From contig JAIVJZ010000003.1 in assembly GCA_020199775.1 (NCBI GenBank), forward strand, positions 62,001 to 126,000: 64,000 nt of DNA, in the 5' to 3' direction. This DNA is from Acidobacteriota bacterium. Its GTDB lineage: Bacteria > Acidobacteriota > Blastocatellia > Pyrinomonadales > Pyrinomonadaceae. The position numbers and the translations under genes are program-made. Shown one piece after another: positions 1 through 10,279 of this stretch (its first letter is position 1; each line of letters opens with the position of its first letter). The notes beneath the pieces are model-generated. The model made no database searches, had not been told where the DNA came from, and worked only from the letters and a program-made list of their open reading frames with translations.

Positions 1-1466
1 TGCAAGCCCTCCATCAGCTTCTTCTCGTCAATCGCGTCAACCTTCAATTCCAGCTCGTTGTTACCCACGGCGTCTAAAATCTTATTGACGCGGTTGGGGA
101 GACGTTCGAGAAAATCCTTCACGTCGAGCAGATTCGTCATCAGGTTGCCGGGCGCGAGCGACTTCAAGATGCGCTGCTGCATGATCTGGCTCGCGTAGTT
201 GCGAATGACGGCGTTGGGGTCGAAATCGGGCGCGAGCGTATAGACCACCTGATCGAGGTTGAGCAGAGCTTTGGCGATCATGGTGAATTCGGGCGGCAGG
301 CGAAACCCGCGGTCGGCCGCGATGCGCTGGATTTCCAGCACGACGCGCCCGGCGTCCACCTTGTTCATGCTCGTGTCGGTGTGGCGCGCGACGATGTCCG
401 ACACGTCGCGCGTGAACTCTTCTTCCGCGAAGTTCTCCTTGCGCGTGCCCATGCGGATGGTGATGTCGGCCGCCTCTTCGCCGCGCCCGTCGCTGATGGC
501 TAAGAGGAGCCGCAGCAGATTGTCCTGAAAGCCCGACATGATGCGCGAGACCATGCCGAGGTCTAAGAGCGCGATGCGCTCGTCTTCGGTGAGAAAGACG
601 TTGCCGGGGTGCGGGTCGGCGTGGAAGACGCCGTCCACGAGTATCTGCTGCAAGTAGGCGCGGAAGAATTGTTCGGCGAGTCGCTTGCCGTTGATCTCCA
701 GGCGGCGGATCGGGTGGAGCGCGGTGATCTTCTTGCCGTGGATGTAGTCCATCGTCAGCACGCGCGAACTGGTGAAGTCTTCGACGGGGCGCGGGATGAT
801 GAGGAGGTCGAAGTCTCTCAGGTTTTCGGCAAACTCGATGAGATGCCCGGCTTCGTCGCGGTAGTCGAGTTCGCGCAGCAAACTCTTGCGAAACTCCGAG
901 AGCATCTGCGCGAAGTCGTAACGCTTGCCCATCTCCGTGTGCGAATCGAGAAACGTGGCGAGTTCTTCGAGCGCGGCCACGTCCTGCATGATCTGTTCGC
1001 GGATGTCGGGGCGTTGAATTTTGACCACCACCTCGCGGCCGTCGCGCATCTCCGCGCGGTGCACCTGACCGAGCGAGGCCGACGCCATCGGAATCGAGTC
1101 GAAGCGGTTGAATGCCTTCGACAGGCGCACGCCCAGATCGTCTTCGACGATCCGCTCCACGTCGGCGAAGGAAAACGGCCCGACGTTGTCCTGCAAGCGC
1201 GCGAGGGCTTCCAGATAAGGCGGCGGCAAAATGTCTGCGCGTGTGGAGAGCAGTTGGCCGAGTTTGATGAAGGTCGGCCCGAGACGTTCGAGGTCGGCGG
1301 CGAGTTCACCCGCTTCGGGCGCAACTGCCGCCACCTCCGGCGACTCGTCGCCGAGCGCGAGCGAGAGGCCGCTCGTCTTCACCAGATCGGAGCGGCCGTA
1401 CTTCATAAACAGCACGGCGATGTCTTTGTAACGCTTCAGATGTTCGGGCTTCAGCGAAATTGCCAT
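1..1466 (-). CDS. ABC1/UbiB (AarF-like) atypical kinase, C-terminus cut by window edge
   Basis: The reading frame opens with ATG at 1466 (MAISLKPEHLKRY) and runs off the left edge, so the C-terminus is not visible. Family marks seen: the KxGQ element (FIKLGQ, near residue 67) followed by TRADILPP, a glycine/alanine loop SASLGQVH (~129), the lysine in VVVKIQRP, the catalytic loop HADPHPGN (~282) and LLDLG (~300). ABC1/UbiB proteins are membrane-associated ATPases or kinases that support isoprenoid-quinone biosynthesis or lipid handling; their direct substrate is unsettled. A link with the quinol-oxidising operon nearby is attractive but inferred. The family assignment is secure, the exact role is not. 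Confidence 0.9.
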   Translation of the reverse strand, partial: MAISLKPEHLKRYKDIAVLFMKYGRSDLVKTSGLSLALGDESPEVAAVAPEAGELAADLERLGPTFIKLGQLLSTRADILPPPYLEALARLQDNVGPFSFADVERIVEDDLGVRLSKAFNRFDSIPMASASLGQVHRAEMRDGREVVVKIQRPDIREQIMQDVAALEELATFLDSHTEMGKRYDFAQMLSEFRKSLLRELDYRDEAGHLIEFAENLRDFDLLIIPRPVEDFTSSRVLTMDYIHGKKITALHPIRRLEINGKRLAEQFFRAYLQQILVDGVFHADPHPGNVFLTEDERIALLDLGMVSRIMSGFQDNLLRLLLAISDGRGEEAADITIRMGTRKENFAEEEFTRDVSDIVARHTDTSMNKVDAGRVVLEIQRIAADRGFRLPPEFTMIAKALLNLDQVVYTLAPDFDPNAVIRNYASQIMQQRILKSLAPGNLMTNLLDVKDFLERLPNRVNKILDAVGNNELELKVDAIDEKKLMEGL

Positions 1467-1563
1467 CAATGTTCCTCGACGAAGACTTTTTGCTCGGACT
1501 TGAAAACTTGAACCTTCGGGAGAGGTTCGCGCGCGCAATCTCGCGACGGACGATTATACCGAT

Positions 1564-1782
1564 TCAGTCGTCGGACGCCACTCGATACCGTTCACCTCGG
1601 GTTTGCGCCCGGACGACGACCCAGATGTAGCAGATGAGGAGCGGGATGAAAAGCAGGACGGAGAGGAACGTCAACAACGCCAGAATGGTATACGCGCCGT
1701 CGTGCGCCGTCGCCTCGCCGCGTTCGGCGGCGTTGAATTTCCAGACATGGGGCGCGGCCGGAGCGCGGCAGGCCGTGGGACT
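1564..1782 (-). other. Open frame after the stop of the DUF4097 gene, encoding a membrane helix
   Basis: Directly after the TAA of the DUF4097 gene, and in the same frame, 72 sense codons follow before a TGA at 1564-1566. The first part gives HVWKFNAAERGEATAHDG and then a long hydrophobic stretch (LALLTFLSVLLFIPLLI, then CYIWVVVRAQ). Codon choice is G/C-ending as in real genes here. There is no ATG or GTG in the frame; the only standard starts are two adjacent TTG codons inside the hydrophobic part. It could be a small membrane protein with an unusual start, the lost C-terminal helix of the upstream protein, or a readthrough extension. The rest of 1467-1563 holds nothing I recognise. Confidence 0.4.
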
Positions 1783-2982
1783 TTAACTCTTAATCTTGAT
1801 ATTGCCGCTGACGACTTTAACGACGATGGGCTGGCCTCCCGCGCCGACGCGCCCGACGGCCTGCTGCCCCATCACGCGCTGCTCGACTTTGATCTGGAGG
1901 TCTTCGTCGATTTCGATGTCGCCGTCTACGGTCTCGGCCTTGAGTTCGGCGTTCGTGCCGGGAGAGAGTTCGAGTTCGATGTTACCGTGGATGCCGTTGA
2001 AGACCTGCGGCGCGCCCTTCGCAGACTCCGCCAGCACGACCGTGGTGTTGCCCTTCGTCGTGCGGGAGTTGACCGTGCCGCTCACGTCGTCGAGTTCGAT
2101 ATTGCCGCGCTGCACGTTGATCGAGATCGACGCGCTGTGGACGCCCGAGAGTTCGACGTTCGAGTTGATCGAGACGATTTCCAACTCGCGCAGGTTGCGC
2201 GGGAGTTTTACGACGTACCGCACTTCACGCGCGCCGCCGCCACCCGTCTTCTCCGGCATCGAGTTGAAGGCGAGGCGATTCGCGCCCTCTTCCTGCACGA
2301 CATGCACTGCGGCGCGCTTCGCGTCGCCCCCGCCGCTCTTGATGATCTTCACCTCGGCCTGCTGTTCGTCCCAGCCCTCGACCGTGATGTCGCCGCTGAA
2401 GTTGCGTAACGCGAACGAGCCGCCTTTCGCGAGCGGGTAAGTTTTCGTGATGACCGACTGCTCGCCGGAAATTTCCGTGCCCGCCGCGCCCGTGTCCATC
2501 GGGTGCGGCGGCGGCATCGGCGGCATTGGCATTTTCACGTTCGGGCGCATGACGGTCTTCGTGATGCGCTGCGCCTGCCGGTTCATAAAAAACAGCCCGG
2601 CCACGACCGACGCCCCGGCGAAGAAAAGCAGCAGGCCGAGCGCGGCGTAGAGCCATGCGTGCGAACGCCTGCGCGCGGGCGGCGCGGGCGGCGCGACGAC
2701 GGGCGCGGTCACGCGTTGCGGCGCGGCGGGCGGTTGGTAGCGCGAATAATCCGCCGCGCCGTAGACCGGGTCGGAGGTGTCGCGGCCGGGGAGCGGCGAA
2801 GTGGCGAGCGGCGTCTGCGCGGTCGGCTGTTGCTGCTGCTGTTGCGGCTCCCGCCCGCCCGGCGGGAGCATCTGCGTGGGGAGTTCTTCACTGGAAAACT
2901 GGCGCGTCGGCGTGCCGCACGCGCGGCAGAACTGCTGCCCCGTGAACAACTCCGCGCCGCAACTGTTGCATCGTTCTGCCAT
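1783..2982 (-). CDS. Zinc-ribbon, single-TM protein with DUF4097 beta-repeat domain
   Basis: 399 aa. The N-terminus (CNSCG at residue 6, CRACG at 19) forms a CxxC...CxxC zinc ribbon. A proline/glutamine-rich linker follows, then one membrane helix (LYAALGLLLFFAGASVVAGL, ~112-131) and a long C-terminal part typical of DUF4097, with short repeated beta-strand units such as FSGDITVEGWD, GNIELDDVSG and GDIEIDEDL. DUF4097 proteins are predicted adhesin-like beta-helices of unknown function. The topology suggests a cytoplasmic zinc ribbon and an exported beta-solenoid. It is separated from the cox operon by a strong terminator, so it is probably transcribed independently. No clear Shine-Dalgarno sequence precedes the ATG. 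Confidence 0.8.
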   Translation of the reverse strand: MAERCNSCGAELFTGQQFCRACGTPTRQFSSEELPTQMLPPGGREPQQQQQQPTAQTPLATSPLPGRDTSDPVYGAADYSRYQPPAAPQRVTAPVVAPPAPPARRRSHAWLYAALGLLLFFAGASVVAGLFFMNRQAQRITKTVMRPNVKMPMPPMPPPHPMDTGAAGTEISGEQSVITKTYPLAKGGSFALRNFSGDITVEGWDEQQAEVKIIKSGGGDAKRAAVHVVQEEGANRLAFNSMPEKTGGGGAREVRYVVKLPRNLRELEIVSINSNVELSGVHSASISINVQRGNIELDDVSGTVNSRTTKGNTTVVLAESAKGAPQVFNGIHGNIELELSPGTNAELKAETVDGDIEIDEDLQIKVEQRVMGQQAVGRVGAGGQPIVVKVVSGNIKIKS

Positions 2983-3146
2983 AAATCAACGCCGCCCGTC
3001 CGTCAAAGAATTGTCGAGGTACGCGCTCGCCGCCCGGCTGATTCTATCCGCGCCACACGGATTTCCACAACACGAAAAGAATTTCACGCGGCACGGCCGC
3101 ACGCCCTCTCTCCCTGCGGTAAACGTTCCGGCGCGGCGCGAGGTTC

Positions 3147-3183
3147 AAAAAAGAAGCCCGCGGGCGCACGGCCTGCGGGCTTC
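3147..3183 (-). terminator. Intrinsic terminator of the ACIII-cox operon
   Basis: Read on the minus strand there is a perfect 9-bp outer stem (GAAGCCCGC / GCGGGCTTC, at 3175-3183 and 3153-3161) followed by six T residues (3152-3147). It lies 43 nt past the coxD stop codon, so it closes the respiratory operon. The geometry is that of a Rho-independent terminator. Confidence 0.85.
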
Positions 3184-3225
3184 CGGGTCAAATAAATCGG
3201 CGCGCGGCGGCGGCGTCGCGTGCGG

Positions 3226-3528
3226 TCAGCGCGGGTAAGTCAGGAAGCCGCGCGTCAGGTAGTCGCTCATGGTCAGGCCGACCATGATGATGAGCCAGAG
3301 GAAGCCGCCCGCGACGACCACCCACGTGAGGCGCGAACTGTAGCGCACGTGCATGAAATAGAGGACGACGAGGACGGCCTTCGTGACGGCGATGGCGAGC
3401 GCGACGACGGTGTTCAGTTTCTCCGAGCCGAGATCGATGGTGGCGACCCAGACAGTCAAAACAGTTAAGACCATCAGCGCGCCGAAGATGACGAAGTAGA
3501 GTTTTTTCGAGACGATGTGCTCAGACAT
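3226..3528 (-). CDS. coxD: Cytochrome c oxidase subunit IV (CoxD/CtaF type)
   Basis: 100 aa with three hydrophobic spans (LYFVIFGALMVLTVLTVWVA, VVALAIAVTKAVLVVLYFMH, VVVAGGFLWLIIMVGLTM). The lysine and YFMHVRYSSRL segment at the end of the second span is typical of the small prokaryotic subunit IV (COX4_pro). These proteins help assemble or stabilise the CuB site of the oxidase. It is the last gene of the operon: 15 bp separate it from coxC upstream and the terminator follows. Assignment rests on size, topology and position, since the family is weakly conserved. Confidence 0.88.
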   Translation of the reverse strand: MSEHIVSKKLYFVIFGALMVLTVLTVWVATIDLGSEKLNTVVALAIAVTKAVLVVLYFMHVRYSSRLTWVVVAGGFLWLIIMVGLTMSDYLTRGFLTYPR

Positions 3529-3543
3529 AACTTTTCCACCCCT

Positions 3544-4311
3544 CTAGTGTCCGCCGCCCCCGCCGTGCGTGAGGTGCGCGCCCAACAGGTAAAGCAGCGG
3601 GAAGAGGAAAATCCAGACGATGTCGACGAAGTGCCAGTACAAGCCGGTCAGTTCCACGGGCGCGTGATATTCGGGCGTGTAGCGGCCGCGATAGGCGAAG
3701 TAGATCAGGAAGAGCATCGCGCCGATGCCGATGATCATGTGCAGGGCGTGGAGGCCGGTCATGGCGAAGTAAATCCAGTAGAACATCTGGATGTGATACT
3801 TCATCTCCTCGCGCTGTTGCGGCACGACGCTGGCCGGAATGTCTTCGTCCTTCCAGACGAAATTCGTACTGGGGAAATGATGGTGTTCGAACTTGTCTGC
3901 GTACTCGAAAGCCTTGACCACGAGGAACGTCGCGCCGAGCAGCATCGTCAGGACGAGAAAGATGATCTGCATGCGGCGGCTGCCCATCTGCGCGAAGTAG
4001 ACGGCGAGCGCCATCGTCAAACTGCTGACGATGAGGACGACCGTGTTGAGCGCGCCGAGTTTCCAGTTGAGCGTGCTGCTGGCGATGGCGAAAGCCTGCG
4101 GGTGCTGCGTGCGGTAGATGATGTAGCCGGTGAACAACCCGCCGAAGAACATGATCTCGGTGACGAGGAAGAGCCACATCCCCAGGCTCCCGGCCTCGCG
4201 CTGCTGTTCGAGATTATCGAAGTGGTGCGCGAGATTCGAGGAGGCGTGATGCGTCGCCGCGTCGCCGCTGTGCGCGTCGTCGTGCGCGTCCAATGTTTCT
4301 GCGTGTGCCAT
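3544..4311 (-). CDS. coxC: Cytochrome c oxidase subunit III
   Basis: 255 aa integral membrane subunit of the haem-copper oxidase. After a His/Asp-rich hydrophilic N-terminus ([19 protein letters not shown]) come five or more membrane spans, including [18 protein letters not shown] and [19 protein letters not shown], the usual first and last helices of bacterial subunit III. A soluble insertion (~135-165, [17 protein letters not shown]) lies between spans and the chain ends in a Gly/His tail. Subunit III binds lipid and stabilises turnover but carries no metal. It lies 24 bp after coxA and 15 bp before coxD. Confidence 0.95.
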   Translation of the reverse strand: MAHAETLDAHDDAHSGDAATHHASSNLAHHFDNLEQQREAGSLGMWLFLVTEIMFFGGLFTGYIIYRTQHPQAFAIASSTLNWKLGALNTVVLIVSSLTMALAVYFAQMGSRRMQIIFLVLTMLLGATFLVVKAFEYADKFEHHHFPSTNFVWKDEDIPASVVPQQREEMKYHIQMFYWIYFAMTGLHALHMIIGIGAMLFLIYFAYRGRYTPEYHAPVELTGLYWHFVDIVWIFLFPLLYLLGAHLTHGGGGGH

Positions 4312-4335
4312 GTTCGATGTAATTCCCCTCTCGCT

Positions 4336-6063
<1,728 letters not shown>

Positions 6064-6118
6064 ACTTCTTTAACCTTTGTCCTCTACCTTGTGACTTGGA
6101 CTCTCGCGGCCTCTTTGA

Positions 6119-7276
6119 CTAACGGTTGTTGCTGTTCCCGCCCGTCTGCGACGTGCCGCCGCCCCCCGTCCCGCCTGAGCGGCGTCCCTGCGGCGACAGC
6201 CCGCCCGGCGTGGAGGTGTTGTTCTGCATCTGGTTCGGCGACGTGGGGCCGAGCGGGTTCGAGCGTTGCGCGTCGGGGGCGATGCCGGTCGTCGTCGAAG
6301 GTTCCTCCTGTCCCGCGCCCGCGTTCGTCATCGTCGTGCCCTGATCGGGCGCGCCGAGCGAGCGGATATAGGCGATGAGTTGCAGCAGTTGTTCCTCGCT
6401 CACCTGCCCCTGATACGAAGGCATGATGGGCTGGAAGCCCTCGACCACCTTCGCCGCCGGGTTCGTGATCGACTCGCGCAGGTACGCCTCGTCGGCCAAC
6501 ACGTCGCCCGCGCCCTGGATGCGCTGCGGCTTGCCGAAGACGCCCGTGAGCACTGGCCCACGCCCCTGCGTGTCCGTGCGGTGGCAGGTCGCGCACCCCA
6601 GAGACTGGAAGAGTTTTTCGCCCTGTGCGGCGGGGGAATCCGAGCCGCCGCCCGAGAGCCACGCCTGATAGGCCGTCGGCTCCATCACCTCGACCCAGCC
6701 GGTCATGCCCGAATGGTTCGTGCCGCAAAACTCCGTGCAGAACAGGTGGTAGCGGCCGGTCTTCGTCGCCTCGAACCACGCGTAGGTGTAGCGGCCGGGA
6801 ACCACGTCGGAACGGATGCGAAAGGCGGGCACGGCGAACGAGTGGATCACGTCTTCGGTCGTCATCGTCAACTTCACCTTCGCGCCGACGGGCACGTGCA
6901 GTTCGTTGATCTCGCGCTGCCCCTCCGTGTGCTGAAACTTCCACATCCACTGTTTGCCGACGACGTAAATCTCGATGGCGTCTTTCGGCGGGCGATAGAG
7001 CGTGAAGTAGAGGCTCGCGCCCCAGACGAAGATCGTCATCGAGATGAGGAACGGAATGACCGTCCACATCGTCTCCAGCTTGACCGACCCGGCGATGGGC
7101 TGCGGCAGTTCGTTCTCCGAGCGGCGGCGATACTTGACGGCGAAATAGAAGATGAGCGCCGTGACGAGCACGGAGAAGAAGATCGTGATCGCGACCAGAT
7201 AAGTGTAGAGCGCGTCCACCTCACCTGAGACGGTCGAAGCCTGCTCCGGCGTAAATGGTAATCGTGGCAACTGCAT
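6119..7276 (-). CDS. coxB: Cytochrome c oxidase subunit II with fused haem c domain (caa3)
   Basis: 385 aa. Order: two membrane helices (~23-50 and ~70-92), a periplasmic CuA cupredoxin domain and a cytochrome c domain. CuA ligands are seen in CTEFCGTNHSGM (two Cys, His, Met) with the upstream His of VIHSF; the conserved aromatic stretch is QWMWKF. Haem c binds at CATCH (~228), with a likely Met ligand in PIMPSYQG. The last ~75 residues are low-complexity (Gly, Ser, Thr, Asn, Gln) and unusual. The fusion makes this a caa3 oxidase, able to take electrons from ACIII cytochromes directly. Only 4 bp separate it from the SCO1 gene. Confidence 0.96.
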   Translation of the reverse strand: MQLPRLPFTPEQASTVSGEVDALYTYLVAITIFFSVLVTALIFYFAVKYRRRSENELPQPIAGSVKLETMWTVIPFLISMTIFVWGASLYFTLYRPPKDAIEIYVVGKQWMWKFQHTEGQREINELHVPVGAKVKLTMTTEDVIHSFAVPAFRIRSDVVPGRYTYAWFEATKTGRYHLFCTEFCGTNHSGMTGWVEVMEPTAYQAWLSGGGSDSPAAQGEKLFQSLGCATCHRTDTQGRGPVLTGVFGKPQRIQGAGDVLADEAYLRESITNPAAKVVEGFQPIMPSYQGQVSEEQLLQLIAYIRSLGAPDQGTTMTNAGAGQEEPSTTTGIAPDAQRSNPLGPTSPNQMQNNTSTPGGLSPQGRRSGGTGGGGTSQTGGNSNNR

Positions 7277-7280
7277 CTCG

Positions 7281-8255
7281 TTAAGCGATCCCTCCTGCCT
7301 CTCCCGTGCTCATTGGCCGCCCCTGTTCCGGCTCGTCGCGGCGGCGGCGACGCTGTAAGACCATGATCAGAACCACCAGCCCCGCGACCGTGACGACGCC
7401 CGTCAGGCGCATGATGTTCATGATCGCCGGGCCATATTTCCCGGTCGTCGGGTCGTAGTGGAAGCAGTAGAGCGTCAGCTTGTCCACCGCGCTGCCGATC
7501 TTCCCTGCGGACGCTTCGACGAGGCCGAGTTTCAAATCGCGCGGCGCGTACTCGATGCCGTAGAAGTAATGCGAAAGTTTCCCCTCGGGCGTCGCGATCA
7601 TGACGCCGCTCGCGTGCGCGTACTGGTTCGAGGCCGTGTCGAACGCGTACTTGAAGCCGACGGCGTTCGCCAGCGCGTCAATCGAAGCCTTGTCGCCCGT
7701 CAGGAAATGCCAGCCTGCATTAAACGATGCGGCGTCGCCCGCGCGGCCGTAATCGTGCTCGACGAGTTGCTTCTTGGCCGTCGCGTCGGCCGCCGACTCG
7801 CGCGGGTCGAAACTGACAGTCACCACGTCGAATTCTTTGCCCACCGTGAACGGCAGCGTCTTCAAACCGCCGACGAGCCCGTTCAAGACGAGGTTGCACA
7901 GCTTCGGGCAGTTGTAATAGACGAGCGACACGACGACGGGGCGTTTGCCGAAGTAGTCGCCGAGCCGCACCGCGCGCCCGCTCTCGTCGCGGAAATTGAG
8001 ATCGAGCGGCACTTGCTCGCTCAGACGCTGCTCGATGCCGATGTCTTTGAGCGCGAGCGGCACGTCGTTGCTCGACACGCCGCCCTGCGGCGGCTGCGCG
8101 TACTGCGCCGCAACGGTGAGCGGAAAGCAGTAAGCGGCGAGCAGTAGAAGACCGGCGATGCGACGCGCCACACTCGTGACGCGACGCGCAAATTCCTTCG
8201 CGCCTCTTCCCCGCCCGCCGACGGCCTTATTTCTGGTTAATACTTTTTTCATCAA
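7281..8255 (-). CDS. SCO1/SenC copper chaperone for CuA assembly
   Basis: 324 aa thioredoxin-fold protein that delivers copper to, or reduces, the CuA site of subunit II. Seen: an N-terminal hydrophobic export segment (IAGLLLLAAYCFPLTVAAQ, ~33-51), the copper-binding CPKLC motif (~115-119), a later His in LSHYFYG (~227), and an extra C-terminal membrane helix (LTGVVTVAGLVVLIMVLQRR) that ordinary SCO proteins lack. The extra helix implies both ends are anchored. It sits right before coxB, as expected for an assembly factor cotranscribed with its client. The ATG at 8255 opens MMKKV; the second Met is equally possible. Confidence 0.93.
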   Translation of the reverse strand: MMKKVLTRNKAVGGRGRGAKEFARRVTSVARRIAGLLLLAAYCFPLTVAAQYAQPPQGGVSSNDVPLALKDIGIEQRLSEQVPLDLNFRDESGRAVRLGDYFGKRPVVVSLVYYNCPKLCNLVLNGLVGGLKTLPFTVGKEFDVVTVSFDPRESAADATAKKQLVEHDYGRAGDAASFNAGWHFLTGDKASIDALANAVGFKYAFDTASNQYAHASGVMIATPEGKLSHYFYGIEYAPRDLKLGLVEASAGKIGSAVDKLTLYCFHYDPTTGKYGPAIMNIMRLTGVVTVAGLVVLIMVLQRRRRRDEPEQGRPMSTGEAGGIA

Positions 8256-8261
8256 ACTGCT

Positions 8262-8924
8262 CTAGTGCTTGGTTTCGCCCGCGCCGTGCGGCTGCGGGCT
8301 GCTCGCGGCCGGCTCCGCGTTGCTCTGCGTCGTCATCCACTTCTCGCGCTTCTCGGCCTGCCGCCCCGCGCTCGAAAAAGTCGGGAGGTTAATGCCTTCC
8401 GCCTCGCCCGCGTCGCCGGGCGCGCCGGCGCGCGTGGGCAAGCCCTTCTCCAAAAGCCGCTTCTTGGCGTCGGCAATCGGGATGCGCATGTTGCCCGTGC
8501 CCGGATCGGGGTCGTGGTAATTTTCCAGATCGTACTTGAACTTCGCGCGCAGCGCGTCCCACTCCAGCGTCGGCTCTTTCTTCTCGAAGATCAGGTTCTT
8601 ATCGTCGAGCGAGCGGTGGTCGGGCGCGCCTTGCAGGCGCGGCACGCCGGGCGGCGGCAGACGCTCCTCCGCGTTGCGCGCCATCGGGGAGGGGCGCGCC
8701 TCCTTGCTCGTCGCGTAGGCATCGAGCAGCTTGAACATGCCGTACATCAGCCCGCTGACGATGATGAGGCCGAGAAACAGCAGCCCGACGAAAGTGCCGA
8801 CGCCGCGCACGCTCACGTCCGACTCTTCGTGCATCACGTCAGGGTTCGTGATGTGGCGCACGTCCGGCGTCTCCGTCAGGTGCATCTTTTCCTTGCCGTT
8901 GCCGTGATGACCGAAAATTCCCAT
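8262..8924 (-). CDS. Single-span protein of the ACIII-cox operon, function unknown
   Basis: 220 aa. I start it at ATG 8924 (MGIFGHHGNGKEK); the frame stays open upstream over actF, but that part has no coding character. Residues ~40-65 form one membrane helix (GTFVGLLFLGLIIVSGLMYG). The rest is hydrophilic, with a Pro-rich patch (EERLPPPGVPRLQ) and a motif LRAKFKYDLENYHDPDPGTG that resembles small proteins near SCO or cox genes in other bacteria, where subunit assembly has been suggested. Its place between actF and SCO1, 6 bp before the latter, argues for a supercomplex subunit or assembly factor. That is inference; no cofactor motif is visible. Confidence 0.75.
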   Translation of the reverse strand: MGIFGHHGNGKEKMHLTETPDVRHITNPDVMHEESDVSVRGVGTFVGLLFLGLIIVSGLMYGMFKLLDAYATSKEARPSPMARNAEERLPPPGVPRLQGAPDHRSLDDKNLIFEKKEPTLEWDALRAKFKYDLENYHDPDPGTGNMRIPIADAKKRLLEKGLPTRAGAPGDAGEAEGINLPTFSSAGRQAEKREKWMTTQSNAEPAASSPQPHGAGETKH

Positions 8925-8960
8925 CTCAAAAACCCCGCCTCTCGTCCTAACCCGCGATTC

Positions 8961-8993
8961 TTTACCTTCGACCTTTTCCCCTTGACCTTTACC
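8961..8993. repeat. Single arm of AGGT/AAGG-type slipped repeat, 3' of actF
   Basis: Minus strand reads as degenerate units of GGTAAA/GGTCAA/GGGGAAAA type, the same style as the two-armed element inside actE (11052-11156). It starts 11 nt after the actF stop codon. Only one arm is recognisable here, so it may be a decayed copy. Confidence 0.5.
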
Positions 8994-9004
8994 CGAAACG
9001 CTTC

Positions 9005-10279
9005 TCAGTGATGGCCGTTCGCGTCGGCAAGCGCGTCTTCCAGCCCTTGATCGCCGAGCGGGAGCAGCGGGCGCGACGCCAGTTCGCGCGCGTACCACCA
9101 GAGCCAGAAGCCGCCGATGGCGATAGGCGTGATGAAATTCAGAACGTAGGCCACCACGTCCGCCATCCCACCGCCACCGTGCGCCGCGTCCGCGCCGCCG
9201 CCGTGGTGCGGCATCGCCAGCACGCTCGGCGCAATCGTCCAGAACAGATCGACGACGCGCATCATGAGCACGAGCAGCGCGACGACGACGAGCGAGCGCG
9301 CGCGCCGCTTGCGTTCGCGCGAGAGCAGCAGCACGAACGGAAGCGCGAAGTGGCCGATGACGAGCGCGACCGCGACGTAGCCCCAACCGCCGAACAGGCG
9401 GCGCATGTACCACGGAATTTCTTCCGGCAAGTTGCCCGACCAGATGATCAAAAACTGCGAGAACGAAAAGTAAGCCCAGAGCATCACGAAGGCGAGCAGG
9501 AGTTTGCCGTGGTCGTGAAAATGGCGCGGCTGGTAGACGTGCGCGAGGCGTTCGTCCTTCGAGATGACGACGGTGGTGACGATGGCGAAGGCGAGCGAGG
9601 TCAACCCCCACCCCACCATGATCAGCAGGCCGTAGATCGTCGAAAACCATTCGGGTTCGAGCGACATCACCCAATCGACGGCGGCGAACGTGACCGTCAA
9701 ACCGAACAGCAAGATTCCGGGGCCGCTCAAGTTTTGCAGTCTATCCTTCAAACGCCTGCGCTCGCGCGGGTCGTCCGCGCTGTCCTGTGCGAGCGACCAC
9801 TTGCTCAGGAAATACGAGAGCATGAACCACATCGCGAAGTAGAAGACCGTGCGCCCGAGGAAGAAAGGGATGTTCAGGTAGATCGCCTTGTGCTTGATGA
9901 TCTCAAGGTCGGCCTCTTCGGGCACTGTCCACGGGTAGAGCCGGTGCGTGAAGACGGCGAAGGCGATGGGCAGAAACAGGATCGCCATCACGGGCAGCGT
10001 GCGCGCGGCGGCTTCGAGCGGGCGTCGGATGACGACGCCCCAACCGCCGCCCGACAGGTGGTGCAGCATGATGATGGCGAGCGAGCCGACCGAGACGCCC
10101 GTCCAGAAGACGTAGCCGACGAGGTAGGCGCGCCAGAACCCGGCCGGGTTGACGAACGCGCCGACGACGCACAGAACGAGCGCGACGACGCCTGCGACGA
10201 GGGCGCGCCCCCCGAGTTGTCCGACCGAAGACGGGGCGTTGTAAGTGGTCTTGGTGTCTGCTGCTGCTTCGGCGCTCAT
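9005..10279 (-). CDS. actF: ACIII quinone-binding membrane subunit ActF (NrfD-like)
   Basis: 424 aa polytopic protein with about ten membrane spans, homologous in style to ActC and NrfD/PsrC quinol-binding subunits. Recognisable ActF features: an early span pair around ALVAGVVALVLCVVGAFV and SVGSLAIIMLHHLSGGGWG, then HKAIYLNIPFFLGRTVFYF, SLEPEWFSTIYG and WSGNLPEEIPWYMRR, typical of ACIII subunit F. It would form one of the two large membrane halves of the complex. Its ATG overlaps the actE stop by 4 nt (ATGA), so the pair is probably translationally coupled. A His/Gly-rich loop (HHGGGADAAHGGGG) near residue 365 is unusual. Confidence 0.92.
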   Translation of the reverse strand: MSAEAAADTKTTYNAPSSVGQLGGRALVAGVVALVLCVVGAFVNPAGFWRAYLVGYVFWTGVSVGSLAIIMLHHLSGGGWGVVIRRPLEAAARTLPVMAILFLPIAFAVFTHRLYPWTVPEEADLEIIKHKAIYLNIPFFLGRTVFYFAMWFMLSYFLSKWSLAQDSADDPRERRRLKDRLQNLSGPGILLFGLTVTFAAVDWVMSLEPEWFSTIYGLLIMVGWGLTSLAFAIVTTVVISKDERLAHVYQPRHFHDHGKLLLAFVMLWAYFSFSQFLIIWSGNLPEEIPWYMRRLFGGWGYVAVALVIGHFALPFVLLLSRERKRRARSLVVVALLVLMMRVVDLFWTIAPSVLAMPHHGGGADAAHGGGGMADVVAYVLNFITPIAIGGFWLWWYARELASRPLLPLGDQGLEDALADANGHH

